Source of the DNA: an uncultured Enterobacterales bacterium
GTDB taxonomy: Bacteria; Pseudomonadota; Gammaproteobacteria; Enterobacterales; Psychrobiaceae
Direction: 5' to 3'
DNA: 42,969 nt
NCBI GenBank assembly: GCA_937981905.1
Contig: CALJMY010000054.1
Location: forward strand, 1 to 42,969
Below the pieces are notes generated by a model, which saw only the letters and a list, made by a program, of their open reading frames with translations, had not been told where the DNA came from and did not search any database. Numbering within the stretch: the stretch's first letter is position 1; each line of letters opens with the position of its first letter. The position numbers and the translations under genes are program-made. Below are positions 29,163 through 37,504 of this stretch, piece after piece.

Positions 29163-29307
29163 CTTTATGCTTCCAGTGCTTACATGTGCTTGTGAATACC
29201 GAATTATCATGTTCGGCTTAAAACCTAAATATTATGATATTAATATTTAGGACCGTTACTGATATTAAATAGTAGCTTTACGGGCGCACCTATTTAATTT
29301 CAGCTAT

Positions 29308-29313
29308 ATCATA
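29308..29313 (-). promoter_or_regulatory. Candidate -10 element of the ccoN promoter
   Basis: TATGAT on the minus strand, 23 bases after the FNR box, close to the spacing of a class II FNR-activated promoter. No good -35 is present, which fits dependence on an activator. Confidence 0.45.
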
Positions 29314-29336
29314 CATTACAACACTATTATTGTAGC

Positions 29337-29350
29337 TTGATTTAGATCAA
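29337..29350. promoter_or_regulatory. Perfect FNR box between ccoN and the divergent lipoprotein gene
   Basis: TTGATTTAGATCAA matches TTGAT-N4-ATCAA at every conserved base. It stands in the 309-bp divergent region; the rest of that region is AT-rich and shows no other gene. Confidence 0.85.
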
Positions 29351-29471
29351 AGATAAATTTGAAGTCAGCTAAAAATCTAAAAAAGTGTAAAAAAAAGAGA
29401 GGTTGATGTTTTTATATGCGGATAGTTTAAATTTTATAGGTATAATTCATTGTGTTTAAACAGGAATTACT

Positions 29472-29861
29472 ATGAAAAAGTATATATTTTTAACGTTATT
29501 GTTTTTAGGTGCTTGCCAAGATCCTATCGTAGAGGAAGAACTCAGTATTAAAACACAGAAAATTAAAACTGATGATATTACTATTCAAATCCCGGTGGAA
29601 ATTAATGCAGAAACGTTATTTGAAATTGATTTAATGTTTCCTAAATCAGTGACCATTATTTCAAGTAAGCTTGAATCTGTTTCTATGGATATGGGTGTTA
29701 TTCCCGTCATCTTTAAAGAAGATGACAGTTTTAAGGAATTTAAAGCACAAATGCTTGTTGGAGCCTGTGCTTTACCAAAAATGCAATGGCGATTAAATAT
29801 TGTTTGGATGCAACAAGGCCAAAGAAAAGTCTTTAGCCAAATAATAGATGTTAAGCGCTAG
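29472..29861 (+). CDS. Lipoprotein with FixH/YtkA-like pattern, divergent from ccoN
   Basis: A 129-residue lipoprotein: the signal FLTLLFLGAC has a clear lipobox (LGAC), so Cys16 would be lipidated. The mature part has one small beta domain: PVEINAETLFEIDLMFP, then SKLESVSMDMGVIPVIF, then AQMLVGACALPKMQWRLNIVW. The order SMDMG, then a Cys, then PKMQWRL resembles the FixH/YtkA-like immunoglobulin fold, and the Met and Cys residues could bind copper. It is transcribed away from ccoN and may share the FNR box at 29337. A role in oxidase maturation or copper delivery is inference. AGGAATT precedes the ATG. It overlaps the convergent ComFB-like gene by 11 bases. Confidence 0.78.
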   Translation: MKKYIFLTLLFLGACQDPIVEEELSIKTQKIKTDDITIQIPVEINAETLFEIDLMFPKSVTIISSKLESVSMDMGVIPVIFKEDDSFKEFKAQMLVGACALPKMQWRLNIVWMQQGQRKVFSQIIDVKR

Positions 29862-30126
29862 GCCTATTATCGTGATCTGTTAAGTATTGCACAGCCGCTT
29901 TTACTGCTTCAGACACTTCATGATTCATTTGCATTCTATCGTCCGAGCTTAAATAAAAAGACATGTCAATTTCATGCCTAATATATCTAGCAGGTAGACG
30001 TGTTAAAGCAAGACAACAAACATCGGCCATAAATTCTTTATCAAAATCAGCGTATTCATTAGTTGTTACTAAGTGCATAACCATTAATTTTTCGTAATAA
30101 TTATGTATATCTAAGTCTAAATGCAT
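29851..30126 (-). CDS. ComFB-like protein
   Basis: A 91-residue protein resembling the late-competence ComFB family: YYEKLMVMHLV, then DVCCLALTRLPARYIRHEIDMSFYLS, where D(V)..LALt.LP.RY is the family core, then a C-terminal helix (VSEAVKAAVQYL). The cysteine-rich stretch often found before the core is reduced here. ComFB-type proteins have recently been described as cyclic-di-GMP binders in other bacteria, as I recall; whether this one binds cannot be read from sequence. AGGA precedes the ATG. It stands alone. Confidence 0.75.
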   Translation of the reverse strand: MHLDLDIHNYYEKLMVMHLVTTNEYADFDKEFMADVCCLALTRLPARYIRHEIDMSFYLSSDDRMQMNHEVSEAVKAAVQYLTDHDNRPSA

Positions 30127-30184
30127 AATGAATCCTTTTTTATTTAATTATTGTCAAATAATAGCATGTCTTTTAAGCAAATGT

Positions 30185-30817
30185 TTACTCTTCTCCCCAT
30201 TCACCAGCATCGTCTCCATCATACAAGTCCGTACTTAATGCTGCTTGTTCAACGATATCAGCAAAATTAGGGGCTAAATCATTAATCATTGAGTACATAA
30301 TAGGAGAGAAAACAATGATATTACTATCATCTTGACTATCAACAACTTCTTGAGCAACTTGACGATCAGCAAAGTATGTCATAGCCATTATTGCTAATGT
30401 AAAAGTTTCTAATATCTCACTTGACTCGGTCATGTTATCAAGCAATTTATTGGAATAGAAATTCACACCACATGCAAATCCGTAGCACCATTCATGTAAT
30501 GGATGACCACTTAGAAAATTAGCTTCTATCATATCTGAAAATTCAGTCACTTCTGGAAGTTTATATCCCTCTTCAAATATCAAATCACTGGTATGATTGT
30601 AAAGTTGGGCTAATGCCATGGTTATTTCATCAGGGATATCGTCGGTTTGATTGTTAAAAATGAGAGGCAACCACTCATTAACATCAATCGGATCAGGACT
30701 TGCAATAACTGCGAAGAAAAAACCCTTAACAGCATTCAAACACAATGTCTGACTAGGTGCCTGATCGACAAGCCATGATGATAATTGTTGTTCTTGTTCA
30801 TTGGTTAATTGATGCAC
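30185..30817 (-). CDS. UPF0149 (YgfB/YecA) family protein
   Basis: A 210-residue cytoplasmic all-helical protein. Family features are LSSWLVDQAP near the start, LNAVKGFFFAVIASPDPIDVNEWLP and HEWCYGFACGVNFY. The C-terminal SEC-C zinc motif of some YecA proteins is absent; the end is acidic (DGDDAGEWGEE). The start is GTG at 30817 with AAGGGG upstream. It lies 13 bp after the DUF3087 gene, likely one operon. Function is not established. Confidence 0.82.
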   Translation of the reverse strand: MHQLTNEQEQQLSSWLVDQAPSQTLCLNAVKGFFFAVIASPDPIDVNEWLPLIFNNQTDDIPDEITMALAQLYNHTSDLIFEEGYKLPEVTEFSDMIEANFLSGHPLHEWCYGFACGVNFYSNKLLDNMTESSEILETFTLAIMAMTYFADRQVAQEVVDSQDDSNIIVFSPIMYSMINDLAPNFADIVEQAALSTDLYDGDDAGEWGEE

Positions 30818-30830
30818 TATAACCCCTTAA

Positions 30831-31340
30831 TTATTTAAATTGTTGTAGGTTTTGACGCTTATACATATCAGAATTTGGTGTATAAGTAGATTGTGATACC
30901 CAGTCTTTAAATTTATTCTCTTTAACAATAAATTCTTCAATTGTTAAAGTATTATCATCTAATGACCATATTTGATGTGTTGCTTGATAATAATAAGCCA
31001 ATATATCTAGTGCAACATCATTTTTACTTTTAGCAGCTAATTCAACGTGCTTAATTTTTCGTTGGATATGTGACAGCTCAAATTTTACCTGCCAAACATA
31101 AAACATATCAGCAAAGTAAGGTTTTTTCTTAACGTTGATAAAAAACAGCGCAATAAATATAAGCATGATAAATACGGCTGATAGATTTAAATTGAAGTTA
31201 CTATCTTTATTACCGCCAACCAACTCTATGAATAATGCAGATAATAGTAAAGAGCCACCCAGTAGAATAATGATTACTGCAAATGTCGTATTTCTTAATC
31301 TACTTCGATATTGGTCTTTATTAACAGCACGTAATTGCAC
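30831..31340 (-). CDS. DUF3087 family membrane protein
   Basis: A 169-residue protein with two membrane helices (about residues 20-40 and 52-70) and a soluble C-terminal part beginning KKPYFADMFYVWQVKFELSH, which fits DUF3087 as I remember it. The GTG start has AGGA six bases upstream. It heads a probable two-gene operon with the UPF0149 gene and is divergent from the DUF501 gene. Function unknown. Confidence 0.75.
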   Translation of the reverse strand: MQLRAVNKDQYRSRLRNTTFAVIIILLGGSLLLSALFIELVGGNKDSNFNLNLSAVFIMLIFIALFFINVKKKPYFADMFYVWQVKFELSHIQRKIKHVELAAKSKNDVALDILAYYYQATHQIWSLDDNTLTIEEFIVKENKFKDWVSQSTYTPNSDMYKRQNLQQFK

Positions 31341-31461
31341 AAATAATCCTATAGATCATGTAATCAAAAAAAGAATATTACCAGATCTTGGAATAATAAC
31401 AGTCATAAACGTTAAAAATAGAGGTATAATTACCTCATTTACAGACTCGAAAAACAACATC

Positions 31462-31980
31462 ATGTCAAATTGCCAACTTACAGAACAAGAACTTGAAATA
31501 ATTACCCAGCAATTGGGGCGTATACCACGCGGTATTATTAAAATTGCACATCAAACAATAAATAAAGTACCAACGGTGCTTCAAACAAGAAGTCTAGTTG
31601 CAGATAAACCATTTCCAACAATGTATTGGTTGTGTTCTAAAGACCTACACAAAGCGATTAATAAAATTGAAACGAGTGGTTGGACGAAACATATTGAACA
31701 ACGCATTATGGATGAGCCAGAGTTACGTGAAATATTTCATGGCAATCATGAGCAATATGTTAAAGACCGTTGGGAAGCTATGTTACCTGAAGATAAATCT
31801 CGTCTAGAAGAACTGGGATTTATTAAATTATTTGATCAGTACGGTATTGGCGGGATTACAAACTGGACAAAAGTGCGTTGTTTGCATATGCAATACGCAC
31901 ATCATTTATGCGGTGATAATATTATCGGTAAGTTAATGGATGAAGAGTTTGAATTAAATAAACTAGTTATTAACCTGTAA
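31462..31980 (+). CDS. DUF501 family protein
   Basis: A 172-residue cytoplasmic protein. The conserved pattern is QLGRIPRGIIKIAHQ at the start, KPFPTMYWLCSKDLHKAI in the middle, and VRCLHMQYAHHLCGDN near the end, with Cys and His residues that could bind metal. It matches DUF501, which has no known function. The ATG at 31462 (MSNCQLTEQELEII) is preferred; the frame runs open upstream for about 110 codons, but that part overlaps the divergent DUF3087 gene and does not look like protein. Confidence 0.82.
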   Translation: MSNCQLTEQELEIITQQLGRIPRGIIKIAHQTINKVPTVLQTRSLVADKPFPTMYWLCSKDLHKAINKIETSGWTKHIEQRIMDEPELREIFHGNHEQYVKDRWEAMLPEDKSRLEELGFIKLFDQYGIGGITNWTKVRCLHMQYAHHLCGDNIIGKLMDEEFELNKLVINL

Positions 31981-32004
31981 TAACTAGTTATTGGTTATTT
32001 TTTC
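31963..32004 (+). terminator. Terminator after the DUF501 gene
   Basis: Perfect stem CTAGTTATTA-ACCTG-TAATAACTAG spanning the stop codon, then TTATTGGTTATTTTTTCT. Confidence 0.5.
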
Positions 32005-32633
32005 TCTTGATAAGAGGGCAATGACCATCCCCAAATAATAGCGGCTGATCGTAATGAAAAAGCCGCTAAAATACCAGCTATCATCGCAAGGCTTTCAACT
32101 GCTCCTACCCAATGAAGAATGCCATAAGTAGAACCACCAACAACCGCAACTGTTACATAAAACTCACGATTACCTAATATTAAATCATAGCCACATAAAA
32201 CATCTCTAATAATACCGCCAAAAGATGCTGTTACGACACCCATACAAATAGAAATTAAAGGTGGCGCGCCTGCAGTTGCCGCAATCTGTGTACCAGTTAC
32301 ACAAAATAATGATAAACCAAGCGCGTCCATCCAAATTAATGTTTTAGCGCGTGAAGCAAGCTTAGGGGCAATAAAATACGTAATTATCGACATGAAAATA
32401 CATAAGCCAACATAAGTTGCGTCCATTATCCAATAGACGGGTACATTACCTAAAAGAATATCTCGAATGGTTCCACCACCTAAACCGGTGACAGTTCCAA
32501 TGAGAATGAAACCTAATATATCCATGCCTTTTCGAGCGGCATCAAGTGCACCAGATACCGCAAAAACAGCAATACCAAATAAGCTAAGTAAAGAAAGCAT
32601 AAAATCTAATTCTAAAATGTGTGCCATAGTCAT
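31995..32633 (-). CDS. TRIC-type cation channel family membrane protein (YadS/YicG, UPF0126)
   Basis: A 212-residue membrane protein made of two repeats of three helices plus one. Each repeat carries the family glycine motif: GTVTGLGGGTIRDILLG in the first and GVVTASFGGIIRDVLCG in the second. Bacterial members fold as trimeric channels related to animal TRIC and are thought to conduct cations or small solutes. The start is the ATG at 32633 or the one two codons later. It has no operon partner. Confidence 0.9.
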   Translation of the reverse strand: MTMAHILELDFMLSLLSLFGIAVFAVSGALDAARKGMDILGFILIGTVTGLGGGTIRDILLGNVPVYWIMDATYVGLCIFMSIITYFIAPKLASRAKTLIWMDALGLSLFCVTGTQIAATAGAPPLISICMGVVTASFGGIIRDVLCGYDLILGNREFYVTVAVVGGSTYGILHWVGAVESLAMIAGILAAFSLRSAAIIWGWSLPSYQEKK

Positions 32634-32865
32634 ATTCTACTCGTTAGTATATTCATAATATAACCGCGATTAATGGCAAAAAACTACTAAATTATTATCA
32701 ACAACAATGAATAATTAATTAGACTGCTAATTTATCAATATTGTTAGTAACATGAGATATAGAACATAAAATATTTATTTTTATAAGATCTAGCACACAT
32801 TATTTAATTACAAATTAGTTTAGATAATTATGGCGGTTGTAATTTTATTGCTCGCTTATTTACGT

Positions 32866-32871
32866 TATACT
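32866..32871 (+). promoter_or_regulatory. Candidate -10 element for gnd
   Basis: TATACT about 39 bp before the gnd ATG, with a weak TTTATT 17 bases upstream. The ribosome site AGGA follows closely before the start. Confidence 0.35.
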
Positions 32872-32909
32872 GCCGCGCAATTTAATTTGGTTGGTCTAGG
32901 ATATATAAA

Positions 32910-34439
32910 ATGGCAGAACAAGAAGCGCTATGTGATATCGGATTTATTGGTTTAGGTGTTATGGGGAAGAATATTGCCCTCAACCTTGCAGATAATGGGT
33001 ACAAAATTGCAGGATTTGACTTAGATCATCATCGTATTGATGATTTAATTGAAGAAGATGCGCTAGAACGTGGCGAACAAGAACCACGAATTATCGCTTG
33101 CCAATCTTATACTCAACTACTGAGTAAGCTTAAGGCACCACATTTAATCATTTTATCAATACCAGCAGGCTCTGCTGTTGATGATGTATGTTTAAAATTA
33201 ATTGATGCCGGTATCAAAGCTGACGATATAATAGTTGATACAGGTAACAGTCTTTGGACTGATACTATAGAACGTGAAAAACGTTACCAGGGTAAATTCA
33301 TCTTCTTTACAACGGCCGTTTCCGGTGGTGAAGTCGGTGCACGTTTTGGCCCATCACTCATGCCAAGTGGCGACCCATATGCATGGGCTAGAATAGAACC
33401 TGTTTGGCACGCAATTTCTGCTAAAGTAGAACCTGAAACAGGTCGTGCATTAGAACGTACACATCATACTCAACCGCTTACGGTTGGTGAACCTTGTGCA
33501 ACTTACATCGGTCCTGCTGGGTCTGGTCATTACGTAAAAATGGTTCATAACGGTATTGAATATGCCGATATGCAAATGATTTGTGAAGCGTATCATATCA
33601 TGCGTGAATCCCTAGCAATGACGCCTGTTGAAATTGCTGCGGTATTTAGGCAGTGGAACAAAGGTGTATTAAACAGCTACCTTATTGAAATTAGCAGTGA
33701 AGTCCTTGAGCATTTTGATGACGAAACTGGTAAACCACTTGTTGATATCATTTTAGATAAAGCAGGGCAAAAAGGTACTGGTTTATGGACTGCAGTTAGT
33801 GCATTACAAATTGGTGCTCCAGCTACAACTATTGCACAATCTGTATTTGCCCGTTCTTTATCGACATTAAAACACGCTCGTGTTCGTGCTTCTAACTTTT
33901 TAGTCGGACCTAATGTTGAACAAGTAAAAGAATCTGAAAAAGCTCAATGTATTGAACAAATTCATGATGCGCTTTATTGTTCAAAGATTGTTGCATATGC
34001 ACAAGGTTTCCAATTAATTAAATTGGCTGCTCGCGAACAAAAATGGCCAATCGATTTTGGCGGTATTGCTAAAATTTGGCGTGCTGGTTGTATTATCAGA
34101 GCCGCATTTTTGCAAAAAATTACCGACGCTTATGACCGTGACAGTGACTTAGGTAACTTGTTATTAGATGAATATTTCGCTGGCGAAATCGCGAAATATC
34201 AAAATAACTGGCGCCAAGCTATTTCACACGCAACTATTACTGGAATTCCGTGTGGGGCGTTTAGTTCAGCGCTAGCTTATTACGACTCATACCGTACAGA
34301 AAATTTACCAGCTAGTTTGTTACAAGGTCAGCGTGATTATTTTGGCGCTCATACATTTGAACGTGTAGACAAGCCTTTAGGTAAAAAATACCACATTAAA
34401 TGGACAGATCAAGACCGTCCAATGGTTGAAGTAGATTAA
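32910..34439 (+). CDS. gnd: 6-phosphogluconate dehydrogenase, decarboxylating
   Basis: Oxidises 6-phosphogluconate to ribulose 5-phosphate and CO2 in the pentose phosphate pathway, making NADPH. The Rossmann motif is GFIGLGVMGKNIALNLADNG. Substrate-binding motifs follow: VSGGEVGARFGPSLMPSGD and GPAGSGHYVKMVHNGIEYADMQ, with catalytic Lys and Glu. QKGTGLWT and the C-terminal tail YHIKWT are also typical. Length 509 is in the long range of the family. No zwf or pgl lies next to it. A palindrome and a strong terminator follow. Confidence 0.94.
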   Translation: MAEQEALCDIGFIGLGVMGKNIALNLADNGYKIAGFDLDHHRIDDLIEEDALERGEQEPRIIACQSYTQLLSKLKAPHLIILSIPAGSAVDDVCLKLIDAGIKADDIIVDTGNSLWTDTIEREKRYQGKFIFFTTAVSGGEVGARFGPSLMPSGDPYAWARIEPVWHAISAKVEPETGRALERTHHTQPLTVGEPCATYIGPAGSGHYVKMVHNGIEYADMQMICEAYHIMRESLAMTPVEIAAVFRQWNKGVLNSYLIEISSEVLEHFDDETGKPLVDIILDKAGQKGTGLWTAVSALQIGAPATTIAQSVFARSLSTLKHARVRASNFLVGPNVEQVKESEKAQCIEQIHDALYCSKIVAYAQGFQLIKLAAREQKWPIDFGGIAKIWRAGCIIRAAFLQKITDAYDRDSDLGNLLLDEYFAGEIAKYQNNWRQAISHATITGIPCGAFSSALAYYDSYRTENLPASLLQGQRDYFGAHTFERVDKPLGKKYHIKWTDQDRPMVEVD

Positions 34440-34442
34440 TGT

Positions 34443-34462
34443 CATGAGTCTATAGACTCATG
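34443..34462. repeat. Perfect 20-bp palindrome after gnd
   Basis: CATGAGTCTATAGACTCATG starts four bases after the gnd stop, just before the terminator hairpin. It may help fold or protect the transcript end. Confidence 0.7.
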
Positions 34463-34467
34463 AATAT

Positions 34468-34508
34468 AAAAAAAGCCGCTATATCAATTTGATATAGCGG
34501 CTTTTTTA
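34468..34508. terminator. Bidirectional terminator between gnd and cydB
   Basis: Stem AAAAAGCCGCTATATCAA / TTGATATAGCGGCTTTTT with A and T tracts on both sides, between convergent genes. Confidence 0.92.
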
Positions 34509-34524
34509 TTTTAGATATTAATGT

Positions 34525-35532
34525 TTAATAATACTGTAAAGGTGACACTTTACCCCAAAATACTTTATAAGAATAAATTGTATATAAAATAATGGTAGGT
34601 ATAACAATCATCGCACCCCATAACAAAAAGTTAAGTGATTGTGGTGCTGCAACTGCTTCCCAGATAGTTAATGTCCCTGGCACAATGTAAGGAAAGAAAC
34701 TTAATCCTATTCCTCCAAAACACAGGATAAAAATAATAGTGGTTAGTACGAAAGGTGTCCAACATCGTTGATCGTCATTCGCATCAATACTTTTTCTAGT
34801 TATCATCTTATTAATTTCAAATAATGCTATACCAAAACATACAGCACATAATATTGGTAAGCTCCAAAATATTGGAGAACTTAACCACCGATCAAATACA
34901 GCAGCGTTAGCTAAAGGATTCACAACCGATACAGCTAGAACACCTAAGCCGCTGATAAAAATAGCTTTATGAAACCATTTTATTGAACGCATTTGTAGTT
35001 CACCTTCACATTTCATAACTAACCATGCCGCACCAATTAATGTGTATGCGATTGCGACACCAACGGCACTTAATAAACTAAAACCTATTCCTATGGCGCT
35101 TTGGTCAAATCCAACAATAAATTGACCTAACATGTAACCCTGACTTAAAGATGCAAATAAAGAACCAAATTTAAAGGCTTTATTCCACAAAGGTTTATGA
35201 GTAAAAACAGCTTTAGCTCTAAAATCAAAGGCAATTCCTCTTAAGATCAAACTTATGAGTAACACTAGTGTAGGAATATATAATGCCTTAAATACAATAG
35301 AGTGGGCTTCTGGAAAAGCAATAAGTAATAGACCAATTGCCATCACTAACCATGTTTCGTTAGCGTCCCAAAAAGGGCCGATAGAAGCAATCATAATATC
35401 TGCTTGTTTGTCATCGTTTAAAGGCATTAGCATGCCTACACCTAAATCGTAACCATCTAAGATGGCATAAAGCAGAACAGTTAATGCCATTAATCCGACA
35501 TAGATGACTGCTAAAGTATCTTTATCAAACAT
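34525..35532 (-). CDS. cydB: Cytochrome bd-type quinol oxidase subunit II
   Basis: Structural membrane subunit of the bd oxidase. It has about eight to nine helices. The N-terminus has the family signature LYAILDGYDLGVGMLMPL, and ETWLVMAIGLLLIAFPEAHSIVF follows. At 335 residues it is slightly shorter than E. coli CydB (~379). It starts one base after the cydA stop, showing translational coupling. No CydX-like small gene can be found between its stop and the terminator. Confidence 0.93.
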   Translation of the reverse strand: MFDKDTLAVIYVGLMALTVLLYAILDGYDLGVGMLMPLNDDKQADIMIASIGPFWDANETWLVMAIGLLLIAFPEAHSIVFKALYIPTLVLLISLILRGIAFDFRAKAVFTHKPLWNKAFKFGSLFASLSQGYMLGQFIVGFDQSAIGIGFSLLSAVGVAIAYTLIGAAWLVMKCEGELQMRSIKWFHKAIFISGLGVLAVSVVNPLANAAVFDRWLSSPIFWSLPILCAVCFGIALFEINKMITRKSIDANDDQRCWTPFVLTTIIFILCFGGIGLSFFPYIVPGTLTIWEAVAAPQSLNFLLWGAMIVIPTIILYTIYSYKVFWGKVSPLQYY

Positions 35533-35533
35533 A

Positions 35534-36907
35534 TTAAACCTCGTTACTTTGTTTTGGAGCTATTTTATGGGGGCCATAATATTCATCTTGGCTATCATCT
35601 ATTTCTTCAATTTCAATGGCACGTTTCGCCATCGTAAGTAATGTATGTAGATATGCCCACATTACTAAAACATATATGATTAAATATGCGATTAAAGAGA
35701 ATAAAACATTACCTGATGCAATATCGGTTGCCGCATCTTTAACTGTTAATACGCCAGTTACAAGCCAAGGTTGACGACCAATTTCGGTAACATACCATCC
35801 AGCCAATGTGGCTACCCAACCAGAGAATGTCATCACAACTAACACGCGTAATAACCAACGTGGCAATTCTTTTTTACGTGCCAGAATTATCCGAGAAACC
35901 CAAGAAACGGTTAACATTAAGAACCCTAGTCCAACCATAATTCTAAATGCATAAAATAGTGGGGCAACTGGAGGATGATTTCCTTTAAACTCATTTAATC
36001 CTTTAATTTCACCGTTAACATCATGGGTAAGAATTAAACTCGCTAAATTAGGCACAGCTATTTCAAAATGATTTTGACGATTCTCTTCATCAACTACAGC
36101 AAATAGTAAAAGGGGAACGCCTTCTTTTGTGTCCCATACGCCTTCCATTGCCGCTATTTTTTGTGGTTGATGCTCTAACGTGTTTAGCCCATGTAAATCA
36201 CCAACATATACTTGAGTTACCGTTAATATCATCGCCGCAGATAAACTGATTTTTAATGCTTTATAAGGAGCACGTTTGTTATCACCTTTTAATAAACGAT
36301 AAGCACTGATGCCAGCAATTAAGAATGACGCCGTTAAACCAGATGCCACTAACATATGTGTCAATCGATAAGGAAATGACGGATTAAAGATTATTGCAAA
36401 CCAATCAGTTGGGTAAGCAACACCATCAATCATTTCAAACCCTTGAGGCGTCTGCATCCAAGAGTTTAATGCTAATATCCAAAATGCTGATAATGTTGTA
36501 CCAAAAGCAACAATAAAAGTAGCCATTGTATGGACAAAAGGAGGTACACGTTTAATACCAAACAACATAATGCCAAGAAATGAAGCTTCTAAGAAAAATG
36601 CAGTTAGTACTTCGTATCCCAATAATGGACCAGCGATATTACCTACTGTTTCCATGAATTTTGGCCAATTGGTGCCAAACTGAAATGACATAGTAACGCC
36701 AGTTACTACACCGATAGCGAATGTTAGGGCAAATATTTTTACCCAAAAACGATACATACGCATCCAAATTGGATCATTTGATATATTGAACCGTATTTTG
36801 AAATACACCAAAAACCAACTTAACGCGATAGTAATAGTTGGAAATAAAATGTGGAAACTAATGTTTGCAGCAAACTGCATACGAGAGAGCATTAATGTTT
36901 CTAACAT
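35534..36907 (-). CDS. cydA: Cytochrome bd-type quinol oxidase subunit I, short Q-loop
   Basis: Catalytic subunit with hemes b558, b595 and d; oxidises quinol and reduces oxygen without pumping protons. Signatures are SRMQFAANISFHILFPT (His ligand of b595/d), the Q-loop QPQKIAAMEGVWDT with the conserved Lys and Glu, and GWYVTEIGRQPW. At 457 residues it lacks the ~65-residue extension of the E. coli Q-loop: the text passes quickly from GLNEF to PPVAPLFYAFRIMVG. This places it with the short-loop, often cyanide-insensitive (CioA-type) enzymes. Sensitivity itself cannot be deduced. It is preceded ten bases upstream by a GbsR-type regulator gene. Confidence 0.94.
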   Translation of the reverse strand: MLETLMLSRMQFAANISFHILFPTITIALSWFLVYFKIRFNISNDPIWMRMYRFWVKIFALTFAIGVVTGVTMSFQFGTNWPKFMETVGNIAGPLLGYEVLTAFFLEASFLGIMLFGIKRVPPFVHTMATFIVAFGTTLSAFWILALNSWMQTPQGFEMIDGVAYPTDWFAIIFNPSFPYRLTHMLVASGLTASFLIAGISAYRLLKGDNKRAPYKALKISLSAAMILTVTQVYVGDLHGLNTLEHQPQKIAAMEGVWDTKEGVPLLLFAVVDEENRQNHFEIAVPNLASLILTHDVNGEIKGLNEFKGNHPPVAPLFYAFRIMVGLGFLMLTVSWVSRIILARKKELPRWLLRVLVVMTFSGWVATLAGWYVTEIGRQPWLVTGVLTVKDAATDIASGNVLFSLIAYLIIYVLVMWAYLHTLLTMAKRAIEIEEIDDSQDEYYGPHKIAPKQSNEV

Positions 36908-36916
36908 GACTAACTC

Positions 36917-37465
36917 CTATCTATTGTTACTTAATAATTTGTCTTTAATATCTAGAACCTTACTAACTCCTGAACCGAGTTTCATTAAAGTATGTAGGTT
37001 ATCTGGATTCATCGTTTGTAATTCACTAGCCCATTGGGTAATTGTTTCTAATAAGTCGTGTATTTCTAACATCTGTTGATGAGCATATGTTTCTTGCTTC
37101 GTTATCGGCTCATCTAACAAGTTGTCACGAAGTAGAGAAAGTGTAGGGTCAACTTCTCGTTTACGGCGCTCTTCGAATACTCTAATAGCCATATCCCAAA
37201 TAGGTCCTGCTGGAGCATAGTATTCTTTTCTATCTTTAGGTTTGTGAGTGATACTAATTAAACGCCAAGACTGGAGTTCTTTAATACCCATACTTACATT
37301 ACCACGTGAAATATTAAGTGATTCTGCTAGTTCTACAGCGGTTAATGGCTCTTCACTAATAATCATCAATCCATACATTTGACCAACCGTACGATTAAAG
37401 CCCCAACGACTACCCATTTCACCGCAATGCATTACAAATGATTCTATTTTTGCTGCAAGTTTCAT
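36917..37465 (-). CDS. GbsR/MarR-family transcriptional regulator of cydAB
   Basis: A 182-residue DNA-binding protein with the GbsR-type winged helix: CGEMGSRWGFNRTVGQMYGL, then LTAVELAESLNISRGNVSM, GIKELQSWRLI and DRKEYY in the wing. The C-terminal half is helical (EERRKREVDPTLSLLRDN) and may dimerise or sense a signal. I choose the ATG at 37465 (MKLAAKIESFVM); an upstream in-frame start would run through a perfect palindrome. It is the first gene of an operon with cydA and cydB. It likely controls its own operon through the palindrome at 37485; the signal is unknown. Confidence 0.85.
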   Translation of the reverse strand: MKLAAKIESFVMHCGEMGSRWGFNRTVGQMYGLMIISEEPLTAVELAESLNISRGNVSMGIKELQSWRLISITHKPKDRKEYYAPAGPIWDMAIRVFEERRKREVDPTLSLLRDNLLDEPITKQETYAHQQMLEIHDLLETITQWASELQTMNPDNLHTLMKLGSGVSKVLDIKDKLLSNNR

Positions 37466-37484
37466 AATAATTGTATCTTCTGAA

Positions 37485-37504
37485 GTTTCAGTAATTACTG
37501 AAAC
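37485..37504. promoter_or_regulatory. Perfect 20-bp palindrome, probable operator of the regulator-cydAB operon
   Basis: GTTTCAGTAATTACTGAAAC lies 20 bp before the regulator start. A half-site TGAAAC recurs at 37527-37532. The remaining stretch up to 37812 is AT-rich and holds no gene I can support. Confidence 0.65.

Noticed and set aside
31135-31461. Long N-terminal extension of the DUF501 gene
   Set aside because: This part overlaps the divergent DUF3087 gene, and the family starts at the ATG at 31462.
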